DNA of 64,000 nt. Origin: Umbilicaria muhlenbergii. Lineage: Eukaryota; Ascomycota; Lecanoromycetes; Umbilicariales; Umbilicariaceae. The position numbers and the translations under genes were made by a program. How positions within the stretch are numbered: the stretch's first letter is position 1; each line of letters opens with the position of its first letter. This document shows positions 22,426 to 34,520 of this stretch, piece after piece. The notes beneath the pieces are model-generated. The model worked only from the letters and a program-made list of their open reading frames with translations. It made no database searches and was not told the DNA's origin. The stretch covers positions 1,383,506 through 1,447,505 of the forward strand of contig KK106987.1 in assembly GCA_000611775.1 (NCBI GenBank), in the 5' to 3' direction.

Positions 22426-24515
22426 ATGCTCTTTCTTCCACCTCTCCCTCATTCTTTTGGCGCTCTGCAAAAGCCGCCCAAGTATCTGGTTGCCTCTCTG
22501 ATTGTCTCGATCGGAGGCCTGTTGAATGGGTACGTGATCACATTATTCTATATGATAGACTCCTTGACCCTGAATCAACATGGGTTCCCTACCGTGCGCC
22601 TTCTCTCCTACCCTCTATGCCATTGCATCTTTCTCTGTACCATTCAATGTTCCACCTGCATGTCTCACCAAACTGGCTCGGATGTGCCCTAGCTTACCGA
22701 AACCAAACAGCCTTGATACCGGGGTCATTGGCCCCGTAACAACCATGTCGACGTTCAACGACTACTTCGGCCATCTTTCGGCAAGCCAACATGGTATTGT
22801 CATATCATCCCTACTACTCTCGGCTACCATTGCTTCCTTGTTTGCCGGGTCTCTGTCCGACACTATGGGCCGCCCGCGCGTCATAGCCATTGGATCCCTC
22901 GTCTTTGCCCTAGGAGCGGCTCTTGAAGCGGCGGCTAAAAACTTGGCCATGTTTGTCGTGGGACGGGTTATCGTCGGAATTGGTGAGGGCTTATTCTTCA
23001 GCACATTGGTGGTGTGAGTGGCCGCCTTTACGGGACGGATTCTTTTCTATTTCTACTTGAAGTCGGTCACTTACTCAGGACACAGATATATCTGCGAAGT
23101 CTCCCCCCCAGCACATCGCGGTGCTCTAGCATCAACGGTGCAAGTCCTAATTACCCTAGGCCTGATGCTCGGGTACTTCATATGCTACGGCACGATCCAT
23201 ATCCAGTCTTCTCTCTCCTGGCGCTTCCCACTCGCTCTCCAATCTGGCATTGCCGTCGTCCTCGCCTTGACATCCTTCTTCCAGCTGCCGCAATCTCCGC
23301 GCTGGCTTACTTATAAGGGTCGCCATGCTGAGGCGACGGCAGCCTGGGATGCCCTTGGTGTGTCTGGCGCTGAGCGGGAGAAGGACTCGTTGCTGGTTAC
23401 AACCCCAGCGAATCAAGCGGACTCTGCTAGGCGGATGCCAGAGACTATCAGTTTCAGGCAACGCTGGCTAGAGAACTTGAATAGACTGACCGGTGTCTTT
23501 GGTAAAAGCTCTCGGAAACAGATGTTACTTGCTTGTTTTATGATGTCGATGCAGCAGCTGAGTGGTATTGACGGCGTGCTCTACGTATGTATATCCTGTC
23601 CTTGACTGCTTACTATTCTCTTGATTTCGAACGGGAATCTTTGGAACAGTGCTCATCATGGTACTGCAGTACGCGCCTCTCCTCTTTCAACAAGCCGGCC
23701 TATCCACCTCAAAAGCATCCTTCCTCGCCTCCGGCGTCTCCGCCATCCTTATCTTTGTAACCACCATACCCGCATCCCTTCTCAGCGATCGCGTCGGCCG
23801 CCGTGCGTCAACCATCTACGGCGGCTTTATCCTCTCGGTCAGTATGGCGCTGATTGGCTCGTTGTACGCTTCGGAAAGCGTCCACGAAACCTATGGTGCA
23901 GGCAGATGGGTGGTTGTGGTCATGATCTATCTCTTTACAGTCTGTTATTGCATGAGTAAGCCTGTGGTTAAACTTCTGCAATCCGTTGGGTCATTGCTGA
24001 CGTCGTTGTTTCCAGCATGGGCTGTAGGAGTAAAGGTTTTTGCGAGCGAAATCCAACCCGTTGGGACCAGAGCAACAGCAACAAGCCTCGCGCAGAGCGC
24101 CAACTGTGTAAGCTTATCCTTCTCCCCCCAAGTCTAAGCTCATACTCACATCTGGCCCCTATCCAACGTCGATACTATTCATACTAACCATGTCTAGATC
24201 ACCAACTTCTTCGTCGCCTTCATCACACCCGTCCTTCTGGCCCAGTCCTCCTTCGGCATCTACTTCCTCTTTGGCGGCGCCTCCGCCATCACCGTCGGCG
24301 TCTGCGCAATCTTCATGCCCGAGACACGAGGCCAGTCGCTTGAGACAATCACGGAGTCGTTCCATCAGCATCTAGCTATGGATGCGGCGCTGGTTCGCGT
24401 GCCGCGGAAGCTCGTTGGTCAGGTGAGGAGTGCGATCTTGAGGAAGAATGCTAGGCAGTCACAACAAGGGAATGTGGCGGAGAACACAACTGGCATTGAG
24501 CTGAGGGGGGTTTGA
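22426..24515 (+). CDS. MFS sugar porter, 6 exons
   Basis: Exons 22426-22529, 22711-23013, 23086-23584, 23670-23955, 24016-24107 and 24198-24515 join to 1,602 nt (533 aa). All introns are GT-AG (60-181 bp). The protein carries sugar-porter signatures in order: NGLDTGVIGPV in TM1, LSDTMGRPR between TM2 and TM3, YICEVSPPAHRG, the PQSPRWL motif after TM6, QQLSGIDGVLYYAP in TM7, DRVGRR between TM8 and TM9, and PETRGQSLE after TM12. Twelve hydrophobic segments are expected in the plasma membrane. The usual PESPRWL is PQSPRWL here. The substrate (hexose, disaccharide or other polyol) cannot be told. Exon junctions were set by family reading, for example V-V-Y-I-C-E across 23013/23086 and M-T-W-A-V-G across 23955/24016. 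Confidence 0.92.
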
Positions 24516-26095
24516 ATTTCAACTTGAGCCAGTGAGAGATAAGGTGCTGTGATGGACCGTGCGTCAAGCAGATGATCCTTTGTGACAAAGGAGACCACCT
24601 GGGCTGCATTTTTGTTGACATCTAAACGCTGAGATGCAGAGTCAATCCAGGGCACTCAGCTGTACAAGTTTCCCTGCTTCATCTGTTTTCTTCTTTTGCA
24701 CCACGAGATGTTGAAGTTGCCAACTGTCTGGCCGCATAACAAAACAGTACAAGTGTCTCACGTTGGGTCTTGCGAGTGATTATATTGCTACAAATCCAAA
24801 CCTATAGCGAATCTCCATCCTGTACTTCATAACCTACTTCATGATCTGTAAATTTTCGTTGAATGGGTCATTCTTGAGTAATGCTTGAATGGCTCCTTCA
24901 CGATGAGGGCCAAAAAGGTCACAACATCTTCTCAGTACCCCGTATGAGTTCTTTCCCTACTGAGTGAAGCCACGTTATTCTATCCTCTCGATCACGGTCT
25001 AGTGGAGCAACTCCTCAGTAACAACCAAGTGAGAGTCATTTACCTTGCTGATTGAAGGAGGTCCTCGCAACTCTGTACAGAGACATCTTTTTTGAGTTCG
25101 CCAGCCGAACTTACACAATTGGGAATTGTGATTTGTTACACGGACAAGGCGAGTGCCCTCTTTGAGCTCCTCTGACAGGAAGTTGTAGAGAAACCAGGAC
25201 TGATCAATGAAGTCCCTAGGCCCTAATCTCACCTCACATTGAAGCTGCCACCCTCTGTTTCAGAAAGACCTGAGCCCCTTAGCTGTTGAACGGCTGCCAA
25301 CCGCGGGGCAGCTATCACTTCTTTCCATCTCTCATAGTAGCTGCCTGGCTGCTGCTCTTCAACATCCTGCAGCCTTTGATGCTGGCTGAAGGTTTCGTGC
25401 GCTAGAGAATAAATGATGGCCAAGAAAGGGTAGAGGATACATATGACACCTTGAGGATCTTCAGACTCACTCAATCATAAGGGGTGTTGTATGTTGAAAT
25501 CAGGCGCTGTCGGCGCCGGCAGCCGCTGAACGGGGTGTACTTCAAGGTTTAAGCAGTTACAGCAGGGCAGAGTAGCAAGCTGTGGCTGAGCAATCTACTC
25601 CGTCTTGTTTTAGCCTGATGCTTACATATACAGGTCAATCTAAAACTCTTTTCATATAATTATTATCTTTCCGTCTGAAGAGGGCTGGGATCACCAGTGA
25701 TTGTCATGTTATAAGCACCAGCGAGGTGTTCTGATTCAGGACATTTGATTGAGTGAATTATTCTGCTGACTAACTTAGCTCTGATGTAGACATTGTAACT
25801 TGTAGATACTGAAGCATATATAAATAAGTAATAGATCAGACAGGACTTCAAAGACCTCTTTTGTGAAAATATATTGAGACTCAGAATATGCTGACTTAAT
25901 ATCAAAGATGAGGTGACCTTGAATATGCTAAAATGTACTTGAGTTTTCCAAGATTGTTATACAAGCAATAATGAAAAGATTTAGCTACATGCATTTTGAT
26001 TTTAGTTCAATGCAAAAGATGTAACACAACAGGGATTATTCAATCAACCTAAACCTTGATGTTGCAGCTCAAGTTGTAAGACGTGATGAAATTTT
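24516..26095. other. Island edge: worn, no intact gene
   Basis: Composition shifts from normal to AT-rich, with the change around 25600. Minus-strand frames at 25229-25474 (reads SHETFSQ-like text with YYERWKEV and AAPRLAAVQQL) and 24999-25232 could be remnants of one coding region running leftward. I do not recognise them. From 25660 on only AT-rich relic sequence is present. Confidence 0.35.
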
Positions 26096-26100
26096 TCTGT

Positions 26101-26367
26101 TGTTGCAATGAATGATATAGAGGTCAAATAAATGCATTATATCTAGTTAAATATCACCCTAATTGATATAAATAAACATATAAAAGCAAGCACTCTTCAT
26201 AGAAATTAAAGCATATTAAATAACTTTTTATATTAGTTTTCTCAGTGCTCACCTACATTGACTAAGCGCCTATAGTCAGGCTGAGTGCATGTAGAGTATA
26301 ATGCTTACTACAGGCATATATTAGCTATTGCAGAGTGAGGTGAATAAATGATTTTCTACATTTAACA
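26101..26367 (-). repeat. Copia LTR (3' LTR in element sense)
   Basis: Homologous over its length to 39263-39529 and, in the opposite orientation, to 53282-53547. The ends are TGTTG...CAACA in the least mutated copy; here they are TGTTG...TAACA. Confidence 0.75.
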
Positions 26368-26667
26368 CTTTCACTTTATCATTATGATCTGAAGCTTGCT
26401 ATTTTGAGTCCTATAAGCAGAATGGCAATTGACTGATTTTAAAGATAAATCTGAAACATAAAACATATAAATAAAGCTTAAATTAATGTTAATGAGTATC
26501 TTATTTAGCCTCTGTAAGTCATAGGTGAAAAACAGTCAAAAATAACTCAAATAAAATTAAAACAAAAACATGAGTTGATAATCACATCTTTCAAAAACTT
26601 AACAACTTCATTGAAGAAGTAATTTAATACATTTTTTTAAATAATTTTATTAACTTGTCTGTAAAAG

Positions 26668-27063
26668 TGTAACAGATGATGTCATAATGACTGAAGTGAT
26701 ACTGTCATTCAGTGAACTACAGGTATGATTCAATGAACTAGACAAGGTTCAATGAATTATATGATCTTAAGGTTAAGACCAAGTGAGGGAACTAGTAGTC
26801 ATAGACTTAAGAGATTGCATTTGATACATGAGTTGAGTATGAGCTTCTAACTATGAATCTACCTGTGGTTATATAAACTCTAGGAGACTCATGTGATTGA
26901 GGTGATCATAATGATTGAATTTTTAATCACTTCAAACAGCTCAATCACCTTGATCAAGGTGATCAAGATGTTCAAGCTCTCACTCATCTTGATCACTTCA
27001 ATCAGTATCAGCTGTTCACTGCAAGTGCATACTTTTAAGTACTGTCCTGATTAAGCCATAACA
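26668..27063 (-). repeat. Chromovirus 3' LTR
   Basis: 396 bp, the same length as the partner at 34120-34515 and near-identical apart from transitions. It has several TTGATCA/TGATTGA-type short palindromes near its right end. Confidence 0.85.
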
Positions 27064-29317
27064 CTAGCTCCCCTCACAAGGTTTTCATCCTCAGAAATCA
27101 AAACCCCTCATGCTTTATTTCAGTGGCAGAAAGATTGCTCAATCCTTAATTCATCACTTTCACTTGACTGATCATATCATCAATTTCAGAAATCTTGTCA
27201 TGTGATCTTGTCATCACTGTGTCTTCAGTGATTGTAAGTGTTTCATGTCTTTAAAATCTGACTGTTGCAGTTCTTGTGTTCAGTCAGGTGTTGCTTGTGA
27301 CCTTGTGATTTCTTCAGTTGAGTTGAATCATGTCAGAGAGGAACTCCTTCATTTATGAAAAAAAAAAGCAGATGTTTCTACTAAAAAGTGAGAGTTAAAG
27401 GTAAAGAAAGAGAGACTTCACAAACAAATTACTCTTCTTAAGAAGTGACAGACAGATCTGATTCATACTGAGCTTCAAAACATTGAAGAATTGAAGCAGG
27501 AGGAATTGACTCAGGATTAAATTATTAATTCTCTCTCTGACTTCTTTGAACTCTTTGTTGTTTTTGATGACTGACTGACAGTGAGTTTCTCTGATGAAAT
27601 TGATGTAGCTTCACTGAACAATGAATAAAGTTCTCCTCTGATTCTCATGTGTTCCCTGCCGTGTCATAACCTTTTCATTTGATCAGATAATGAGGCTCAT
27701 CATTTATCTCTTGTTGATTTAAAATCTTCTTTACTTTGAACTCAGCATCTTGACTCTTGAGGTTAATCTCAGGTGAATTATCTTGTAACAGTGTTTTCAG
27801 ATCTGCTGATTCAAGTAAAAATACATGAAATACTGAGTGTATCTGCATGACTGATGAAAGTTTAAATTCATAGTTGACACTTCCTTTCTTCTTTAAAATG
27901 TGAAACAGTCTCAGCTTCTTGTGATTCAACTTGTTGCTTGATCACTTCATCTTGATGTTGCAACATAAGAGGTATATTTTATTCTTCTCTTCAAGAGTAA
28001 GTCCTTTATCTCTTTTCTTATTGTGATATACTGCTGATTTTTCTGAGGTAAATTTTATGTTTCACTGAAGTTTCTGATGAAGATTCTTTAGATGATTCAC
28101 TTGTACTTTTGCTTTTTGTGTTATTGTTATCAGCCCCCTCACCTCATTCATCAGTGAGTTGAATTCATAATTAATGTAAAATGATGACACTCCTGTTGAC
28201 TTTGTTGCTGCTGTATTGTAAGTTAACTGAGCTACTGATAAAAGTTCTACTCAATTGATTTGTTGATAATTAACATAGCAGCATAAGTACTGTTTTAATA
28301 TTTGATTTAAGTGTTCAGTCTGTTCATCTGTTTGAGGATGATATGCAGTGAACAGCTTGTGATGAATTCTCAACTGATTCACTAATGATTTTCAGAACTT
28401 GAAGGTGAAGAATTTATCTCAATCTGAGATTATTTCTTCTGATAGCCTGTGATTGGCAGTTATAATTCTTAAAAACATGTACATTAATTCTTCTGCTGAT
28501 GATGACTCCTTATATGACAAGAAGTATTCATACTTCATGAGTCAGTCTGTTATAATCAGTGTTGCATCATACAATACTTTCATCAGAGGTTCTTTTGATT
28601 TTGGCAGTTTTATCACAAAATCTAGTGTGATGCTCAATCATGATTGTGATGATGTTGATGATGACTTTAATAATCTGTATGATCTATGATGTTCTGCTTT
28701 ATTCTTTCAGCAGGTATCACATTTTTGAATAATTTCTTCAACTTTCTTCCTCAACCGTGGGAAGTAGTATATTCATGTGAGTCATTTCACTATCTTTTCA
28801 ACTCCTTGATGTTCATTTACTTTGTTGAAATGACATTCTTCTATCAGCGTTTCTCATAAGCTGACTGACACATAAATTAAGCCTTGAAAAAGTAAGAGGC
28901 CTTCTTGCTTTTCAAAGCTTTCATGATCATTGATATTTTGAAGAACTTGTTGTGCTAACTTGTCATTCTTCAACACTTTTTGAACTCAACTTTTGAAAAT
29001 GTTATCTTCAACTTTTATTATAAAGTTGACTTCTTTATTGTATGTTATGCTTTCTTGCTCATCCTTTTAAAGGATGATTTAATTCATGATTGATTTTTCC
29101 TGCAGGTAGTCAGCTCATCTGTTAAGAGCATTCACTTTGATATTTTCTGATCCTTTTTAATAATGAATCTTGAAATTATACTGTGACAATTCTTCTGATT
29201 AATGAACTTGTCTTCAGTTCAGGACCTTCATTGTCATGAAGTATAACAGATTTTTATGATTTGAATACATCTGAACCTTATGCTTTGATCCTTTGAGATA
29301 TACACGTCATTGCTTGA

Positions 29318-29772
29318 TGTAAGCGTACTACCACGAGGTAATATCTTAACTAAGGAATTATGAAGCTATGTGACAATAGTGACTTAAACTTATAATTGAT
29401 GATTCACAATAGTATGATATTGCTAGTAGGTAGAGAATTATTGTTAAGAAAGAAAGTGAGATATGCTCTGATCTCATAATATATCCCTTCTGAAGCTAGC
29501 CTGCCTGAGGAAAGTCTCATGAAGCAGTCACCTCAGTGAAGCTGCCTTCATGAGGTGTTCATTGCTGAATCACATCTTCATGAGGTGTCACCAATGATGT
29601 CAACTCCTTTAACCACTTCCGTGAAGTGCTGGGAGTGATGTCTATTGGCTGAGCTCCCTCATGAGGTTGATTCACTAGTGAAAGTTACCTTCACAAGGCT
29701 GTGCTGTTGTTAAGTATAACTTTTCCTATTCTGAACTAGCACCTGGTGAGTTCTGTACACTGAATGCTCACA
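29318..29772. mobile_element. Solo LTR inserted in the chromovirus RNase H
   Basis: A 455-bp sequence with TGTAAGC...CTCACA ends is flanked by a perfect 5-bp duplication CTTGA (29313-29317 and 29773-29777). Removing it restores RNase H reading. A shorter, more mutated relative lies at 54260-54615. No internal retroelement sequence is present, so it is a solo LTR of a third family. Confidence 0.85.
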
Positions 29773-31207
29773 CTTGAATGCATCAACAATAGTTAACAGC
29801 TTCTTGTCATGTATCTTGTAACTCTGTTCAATGTTTAAAAGCTTTCATGAGTAGTAAGTTACTGATCACAGACATCTCTTATCATCTGACTGATTAATGC
29901 ACACTTTTATAACTTCATCTGATGCATTCATCTTGAGCGTAATAAGTTTCTCAGGGTTGAAACTCATGAGAATTGATTGTGATGTGAAGTGCTTCTTCAG
30001 CTCTTTGAAGGATCTCTGTGCTTCAGTAAATTAAATAAACTTTCAGTCTTTCTTTGTCAACTCTGTTAAAGATGCTGTGATTTTAAAATATTTCTTGATG
30101 AACTTTCTATAGAAGTTTGCAAAGCCTAAGAAGGATTGTACTTCCTTAATGCTCATCAGAACTGATCATTTGATCATGAAAATAATTTTTTTCAAATTCA
30201 TTCATAAAACTTATGATGTGATGATAAATCTGAGGAATTGAACTTCCTTAGCATGAAAAAGACTCTTCTCAGGCTTAACTCACAAGTCAGCATTCTTTAA
30301 CACTTGTAGAACTTTCTGAACATGTTTGACATGTTGCTCTTTCATTTTTGAGTATACTAGTATGTTGTTGAGGTAGATGACCATGAACTGGTTTAAATAT
30401 TATTATAAAACATTGTTGATAAAAGCCTGAAATGTCACAGGGGTGTTGATTAATCTGAACAGCATTATTAAGTACTCATATAGCTCTGAGCGTGTCTGAA
30501 ATGTTGTTTTTCATTCATCACCTTCTTTTATCTGTATCTGGTTGAATGCTCTTGAGATGTTAAACTTCATGAATCATTATGCTCTCTGAAATCTGTCCTG
30601 CAGTTCTGATATGAGTAGCAGTGAGTAACTATTTTTTATCATTATGTTGTTTAGTGTCCTGTAGTTAACACACAACCTCAATGATTCATCAGATTTTAAA
30701 ACAAATAATATCAGATATCCTGCTGAAGATTGAGATTTCTGAATTAATCCTTTTCATAAGTTCTCCTTTAAATATTCTCACAATGCATTTAACTTCTGAG
30801 GTGACAATGAGTATATGAGTTGCTTCATCAGTTTGCACTCTTTCATGATCTTGATTTCATGATCTCATTCTTGATGTTTCAGCAAGGTGTTTTGTTTCTT
30901 AACTGCTGTAAACAGTTCTTCAAAGTCTTTATATTCTTTAAGGATAGATAACTTGATAATAAAGTCTCAGTCATCATTGACTTTTCTAGTTCACAGTATC
31001 TTTGCATCAAGATTCTTTAATTCCTCATGTGTCTCTTTCACTGTTATAGTGAAGACTTCCACTCCTTCAGGTGAGTGTAGGACTGAATATAACTTCATAA
31101 GAGTACTGCCTTTAATGAAGTATATCTCATTCTCAGCTCAATCAATCATTGAATTGACCTGCTGAAGTCAAGATATGCTTAAGACTATGTCACTTCCTGA
31201 CTGCTTT

Positions 31208-32101
31208 CATCCGCAACTTGGCAGCCTGCTCAAAAATAAGATTTTAGTTAATAGTACTTTATGCGCTCAGAGCACTCTCTGAGCAGTAAATGAGCTCATA
31301 TAAATCTTACACTTTAAACAACTATTATATCTTCATGAATAATAAGAAACTTTTTATTGAAAAGTTTTAAATCTCTTTATTCTGTACACTTTACAAACTA
31401 AAGATTTCTTCATAAGTTTTAATTTGCAATAGTTATGAATTAAAAAACTTTTAACTAATTATAAATATATTAGCATATTGAATAACTATTGCGCTTTTAT
31501 ACTGATGATATAACTTTCAGTTTATAAGTTGTAGAGAATAAGCTGTTTAAGAGTTTTCTTATACAAAGTTTCTTTTTATGTGTTATTGTTGTTGAGTTAT
31601 TCAAAAAGTCATTAAAAGTCTATTTATTAATTGCAGTTATGAAGAAACTTTTAATTTAACATTAGTAGAGAATACTGTTTTTTATAATTTATGCATTGAA
31701 AGTTTCTTCATATCTGTTGAGTTGCAAAAGTTATTAAAGTGTGTAAATTTTTAAGTGCTGAAAATCTTGAAGTTCTTTAAATATTCAGAACTCAACACTT
31801 ATACAGTGCTTTCAGACTCAACAAATCATGATTTTTTATTGCAGAAAAGTGAATTTTAGCAAAAGTGTACTTATTATAAGTTTTACTGTTATTATAACAC
31901 TGTGTGTGTACTTGTTTAAACAATTGTTTTAATAATTATTTTTTTATCACAAAATTTTAATGTTCTGCTCAAGATTTAAGGTTGAGCTCAAAGCGCTCAG
32001 AGGGTGCTAAGAGCGGCTGTTAGCTGAGACATGAGATCAGAAGCTCAGAGCGCTCAAAGTGTTAAAAATTAACTCAGAGTTAACTTGCTAAATTGCTGAT
32101 G
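31208..32101. mobile_element. TIR element with CATCCGCAACTTGGCA ends
   Basis: An 894-bp AT-rich insert interrupts the chromovirus near its protease/RT region. The left end CATCCGCAACTTGGCA and the right end (reverse complement CATCAGCAATTTAGCA) match at 13 of 16 positions, two of the three differences being transitions. Subterminal GCTCAGAG/GAGCGCTC motifs are also inverted. There is no transposase frame. No clear target duplication is visible. The same end sequence occurs at 48702-48734. Confidence 0.6.
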
Positions 32102-32499
32102 TCATAATGTCAAAACTGATTTTCTCTCAGTGTTGATTTATCTGTATAGGTGTCAGAACAGTTTCTTCATTCACATGATCATTGTTGTGTTTCATAAAGA
32201 TTTCATTAAATTCTTGAAGTGAATAGAAATTCTGCTTCTTCTGAATTTCTATTTCATTCATCTTTGTGAATCATGAATTCAAGAAATTCTCTGTACAGTC
32301 ACTGTTGATTAACAGTCTGACTGAGTGACCTTTTACTTTAACTCAGACACAGAAGTTGCTCATGTCTTCTGTGACAGTGATTTCTTTAGCAATCACCTCT
32401 TTTGAAGGTTTTAGTTCAGATGTCTTCAGGAGCCTTTGATCTGAAGAGCTCTTTAGTTTTTTAAATTAAATGAGAGGAATCTCAGATTCTCTCTCACAT

Positions 32500-34110
32500 A
32501 CTTAAAGTCCTTTGAGTCAACTTTCTTGTCTGGGTACTGTATCAGGTTTAACTTTAAGTATTCACTTCAGAGTTCTCAAACTTTCATGTGTAGTTTCCTT
32601 GAGATGTGTGCTTCATTAAGAGTAATGTACCCTCCTTTCATGATGAACTTTGAGTTTTTCAGTGATGTTTCTCTGAGTATATCCTGATAATTCATATCCT
32701 TGGTTTCACCTTTCTGAGTGAACATGTTTTTAATTGTTCACAGGATTTGTTTCTGCAACTGATTTATATAATTTTCATAATTCTCAGGAGATTCTTTCAT
32801 CACTTTAAATACTTCTTCATAAGTTTTCAGTCACTGTTCTTCATGAGTGAATGCTTAAATATCATCATTCTTCTTGATGAGTTCTCCTGAGTCATTGAAG
32901 TTCATTACTTTCATGAAGTCTTCCTCCTCACTAGATGAGGGCATTATTTCATCACTGTTAATGTAGTTGTTTTCTTGATTGAACTGATCTCATCAAACTT
33001 GTTGTTTCTTCAAGTCTGCAGCTTGATTTAAGTGAGAGGTGATGACATATTCTCTTATCCTCTTAAGTTGACATGAAAATCACTCAGAGCCGTTTTTATC
33101 ACTCTGATGTGTGTGACAGTCATTGTTGTAACATGCTGTTTAAGACATAATGTTGTGATTGTTCTCACTCTTTACTCCTTGCGTGGCAGCATATGTCTTC
33201 TTTGATTGAACAGTCTTTTCAGAATTTTAACAGTCTCAGGTGAAGTGTCCTGATTTTTCACAATTGTAATAATTGTTTTCATGAGGCTTCTCTTTCTTCT
33301 CTGAGTTCTTCCCTGATCCTTTCCCTCGCTGGAACTGATTCACTCAAGTAATGGCATCAATTTTCATGAGTTGAGGTTCATAGTAAGATTGATTGTTGTA
33401 CTGATGCTCACAGTTCTTCTCAGCCCTTTGTGATATGAGAATCTTATGACTCTTCTTCAAGCTTCATTCATAAGCTCAGTTGTTGATAATGATTGATCAT
33501 TCAATCATTTCTGAAAGCGTGGCAGGATGTTCAGCTTTAAAGATTTCATCTTTCATCACATCCTTCAGTCTCTTATAATATTGCGCTGTCAAAGCAATAT
33601 CATCTCAATTCATATGTGAGGTGAGTCTCTGAAAGTTTGTTGTATACATAACAGCTGCTTCTTTCTGCTGAATAATGCAAATCTCTTGCTTCACTGTTCT
33701 TTTTTCATCAACTGTTTCAAACAGTATCCTTATCTGCTTCTTGAATTTCTTTAATGCATGAAAGATCTCATTAATCAGATCATCCTGATCTTCACTTTTG
33801 TTGTCAAGGTAATCTCAGAGAATAAGTTTAAATCAGTTCAAAGCATCTGACCTCAAGAATGAAGAAGTGAACAACACTTTCTTTAATTCTGAAATGAATA
33901 GAGTCTTGTTGAATCACAGGTACATGTCAAGCTAAGTGAGAAACAAGTTTAATAATTTTCTCTCATCAAGAAACTTATCTGATAACAGGATCTTAACTCA
34001 GATTACTTTGTCAGAGAAATGTTCAGTGACTGATTCTTCTCTGTTGAAGGATTTGAATATCTTGAGATTAATGAGTCAGTTCATTGCGTGACTGATACTT
34101 CATAGGTTGA
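32500..34110 (-). pseudogene. Gypsy gag (capsid and zinc knuckle), broken
   Basis: Minus-strand text shows a Retrotrans_gag-like capsid at about 33500-34080 (NWFKLILWDYLDN, QRLTSHMNWDDIAL, AQYYKRLKDVMKDEI with TGA at Trp positions). It is followed by a CCHC knuckle at about 33235-33290 (YYNCEKSGHFT-DC, where the first Cys has become Tyr). Gag packages the element RNA. The length and order fit a chromovirus. Confidence 0.75.
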
Positions 34111-34119
34111 TGCTCAAAG

Positions 34120-34515
34120 TGTAACAAGTGATGTCATAATGACTGAAGTAGTACTGTCATTCAATGAACTACAGGTATGATTCAATGAACTAGACAAGAT
34201 TCAATGAACTATATGACCTTAAGGTTAAGATCAAGTGAGGGAACTAATAGTCATAAACTTAAGAGATTGCATTTAATACATGAGTTGAGCATGAGCTTCT
34301 AACTATGAATCTACCTGTGATTATATAAACTCTAGGAGACTCATGTGATTGAGGTGATCATAATGATTGAACTCTTGATCACTTCAAACAGCTCAATCAT
34401 CTTGATTGAGGTGATTGAGGTGATTGAGTCCTCACTCACCTTGATCACTTTGATCAGTATCAGTTGTTCACTGCAAGTGCATACTTTTAAGTACTGTTCT
34501 GATTAAGTCATAACA
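34120..34515 (-). repeat. Chromovirus 5' LTR
   Basis: Partner of 26668-27063, equal length (396 bp), directly followed by the target duplication AAAAG at 34516-34520. Confidence 0.85.
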
Positions 34516-34520
34516 AAAAG

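Larger units (their letters stand above)
27660..32480 (-). pseudogene. Gypsy chromovirus pol (PR-RT-RNH-IN-chromodomain), broken
   Basis: Minus-strand reading with many TGA stops shows the following. A reverse transcriptase lies at about 30050-30860, with SAGYLILFVLKSDESLRLCV, NQIQIKEGDEWKTTF and YLNNILVYS, the last replacing the catalytic YLDD by G-to-A. RNase H runs at about 29000-29310 plus 29760-30050 (YKIHDKKLLTIVDAF, then KGSKHKVQMYSNHKNL across the solo-LTR insertion). The integrase lies leftward to about 28100. A C-terminal chromodomain starts at about 27790 (AEFKVKKILNQQEINDEPHYLIK). Chromodomains steer such elements into heterochromatin. Not functional. Confidence 0.8.
26668..34515 (-). 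mobile_element. Complete Ty3/gypsy chromovirus, degraded (7.8 kb)
   Basis: Two 396-bp LTRs (26668-27063 and 34120-34515) begin TGTAACA and end CATAACA. A perfect 5-bp target duplication AAAAG flanks them (26663-26667 and 34516-34520). The element reads on the minus strand: gag, then pol, then a chromodomain. Differences between the two LTRs that I could read are transitions. The element was later hit by a solo LTR at 29318-29772 and a TIR element at 31208-32101. It sits within the copia element. Confidence 0.88.
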
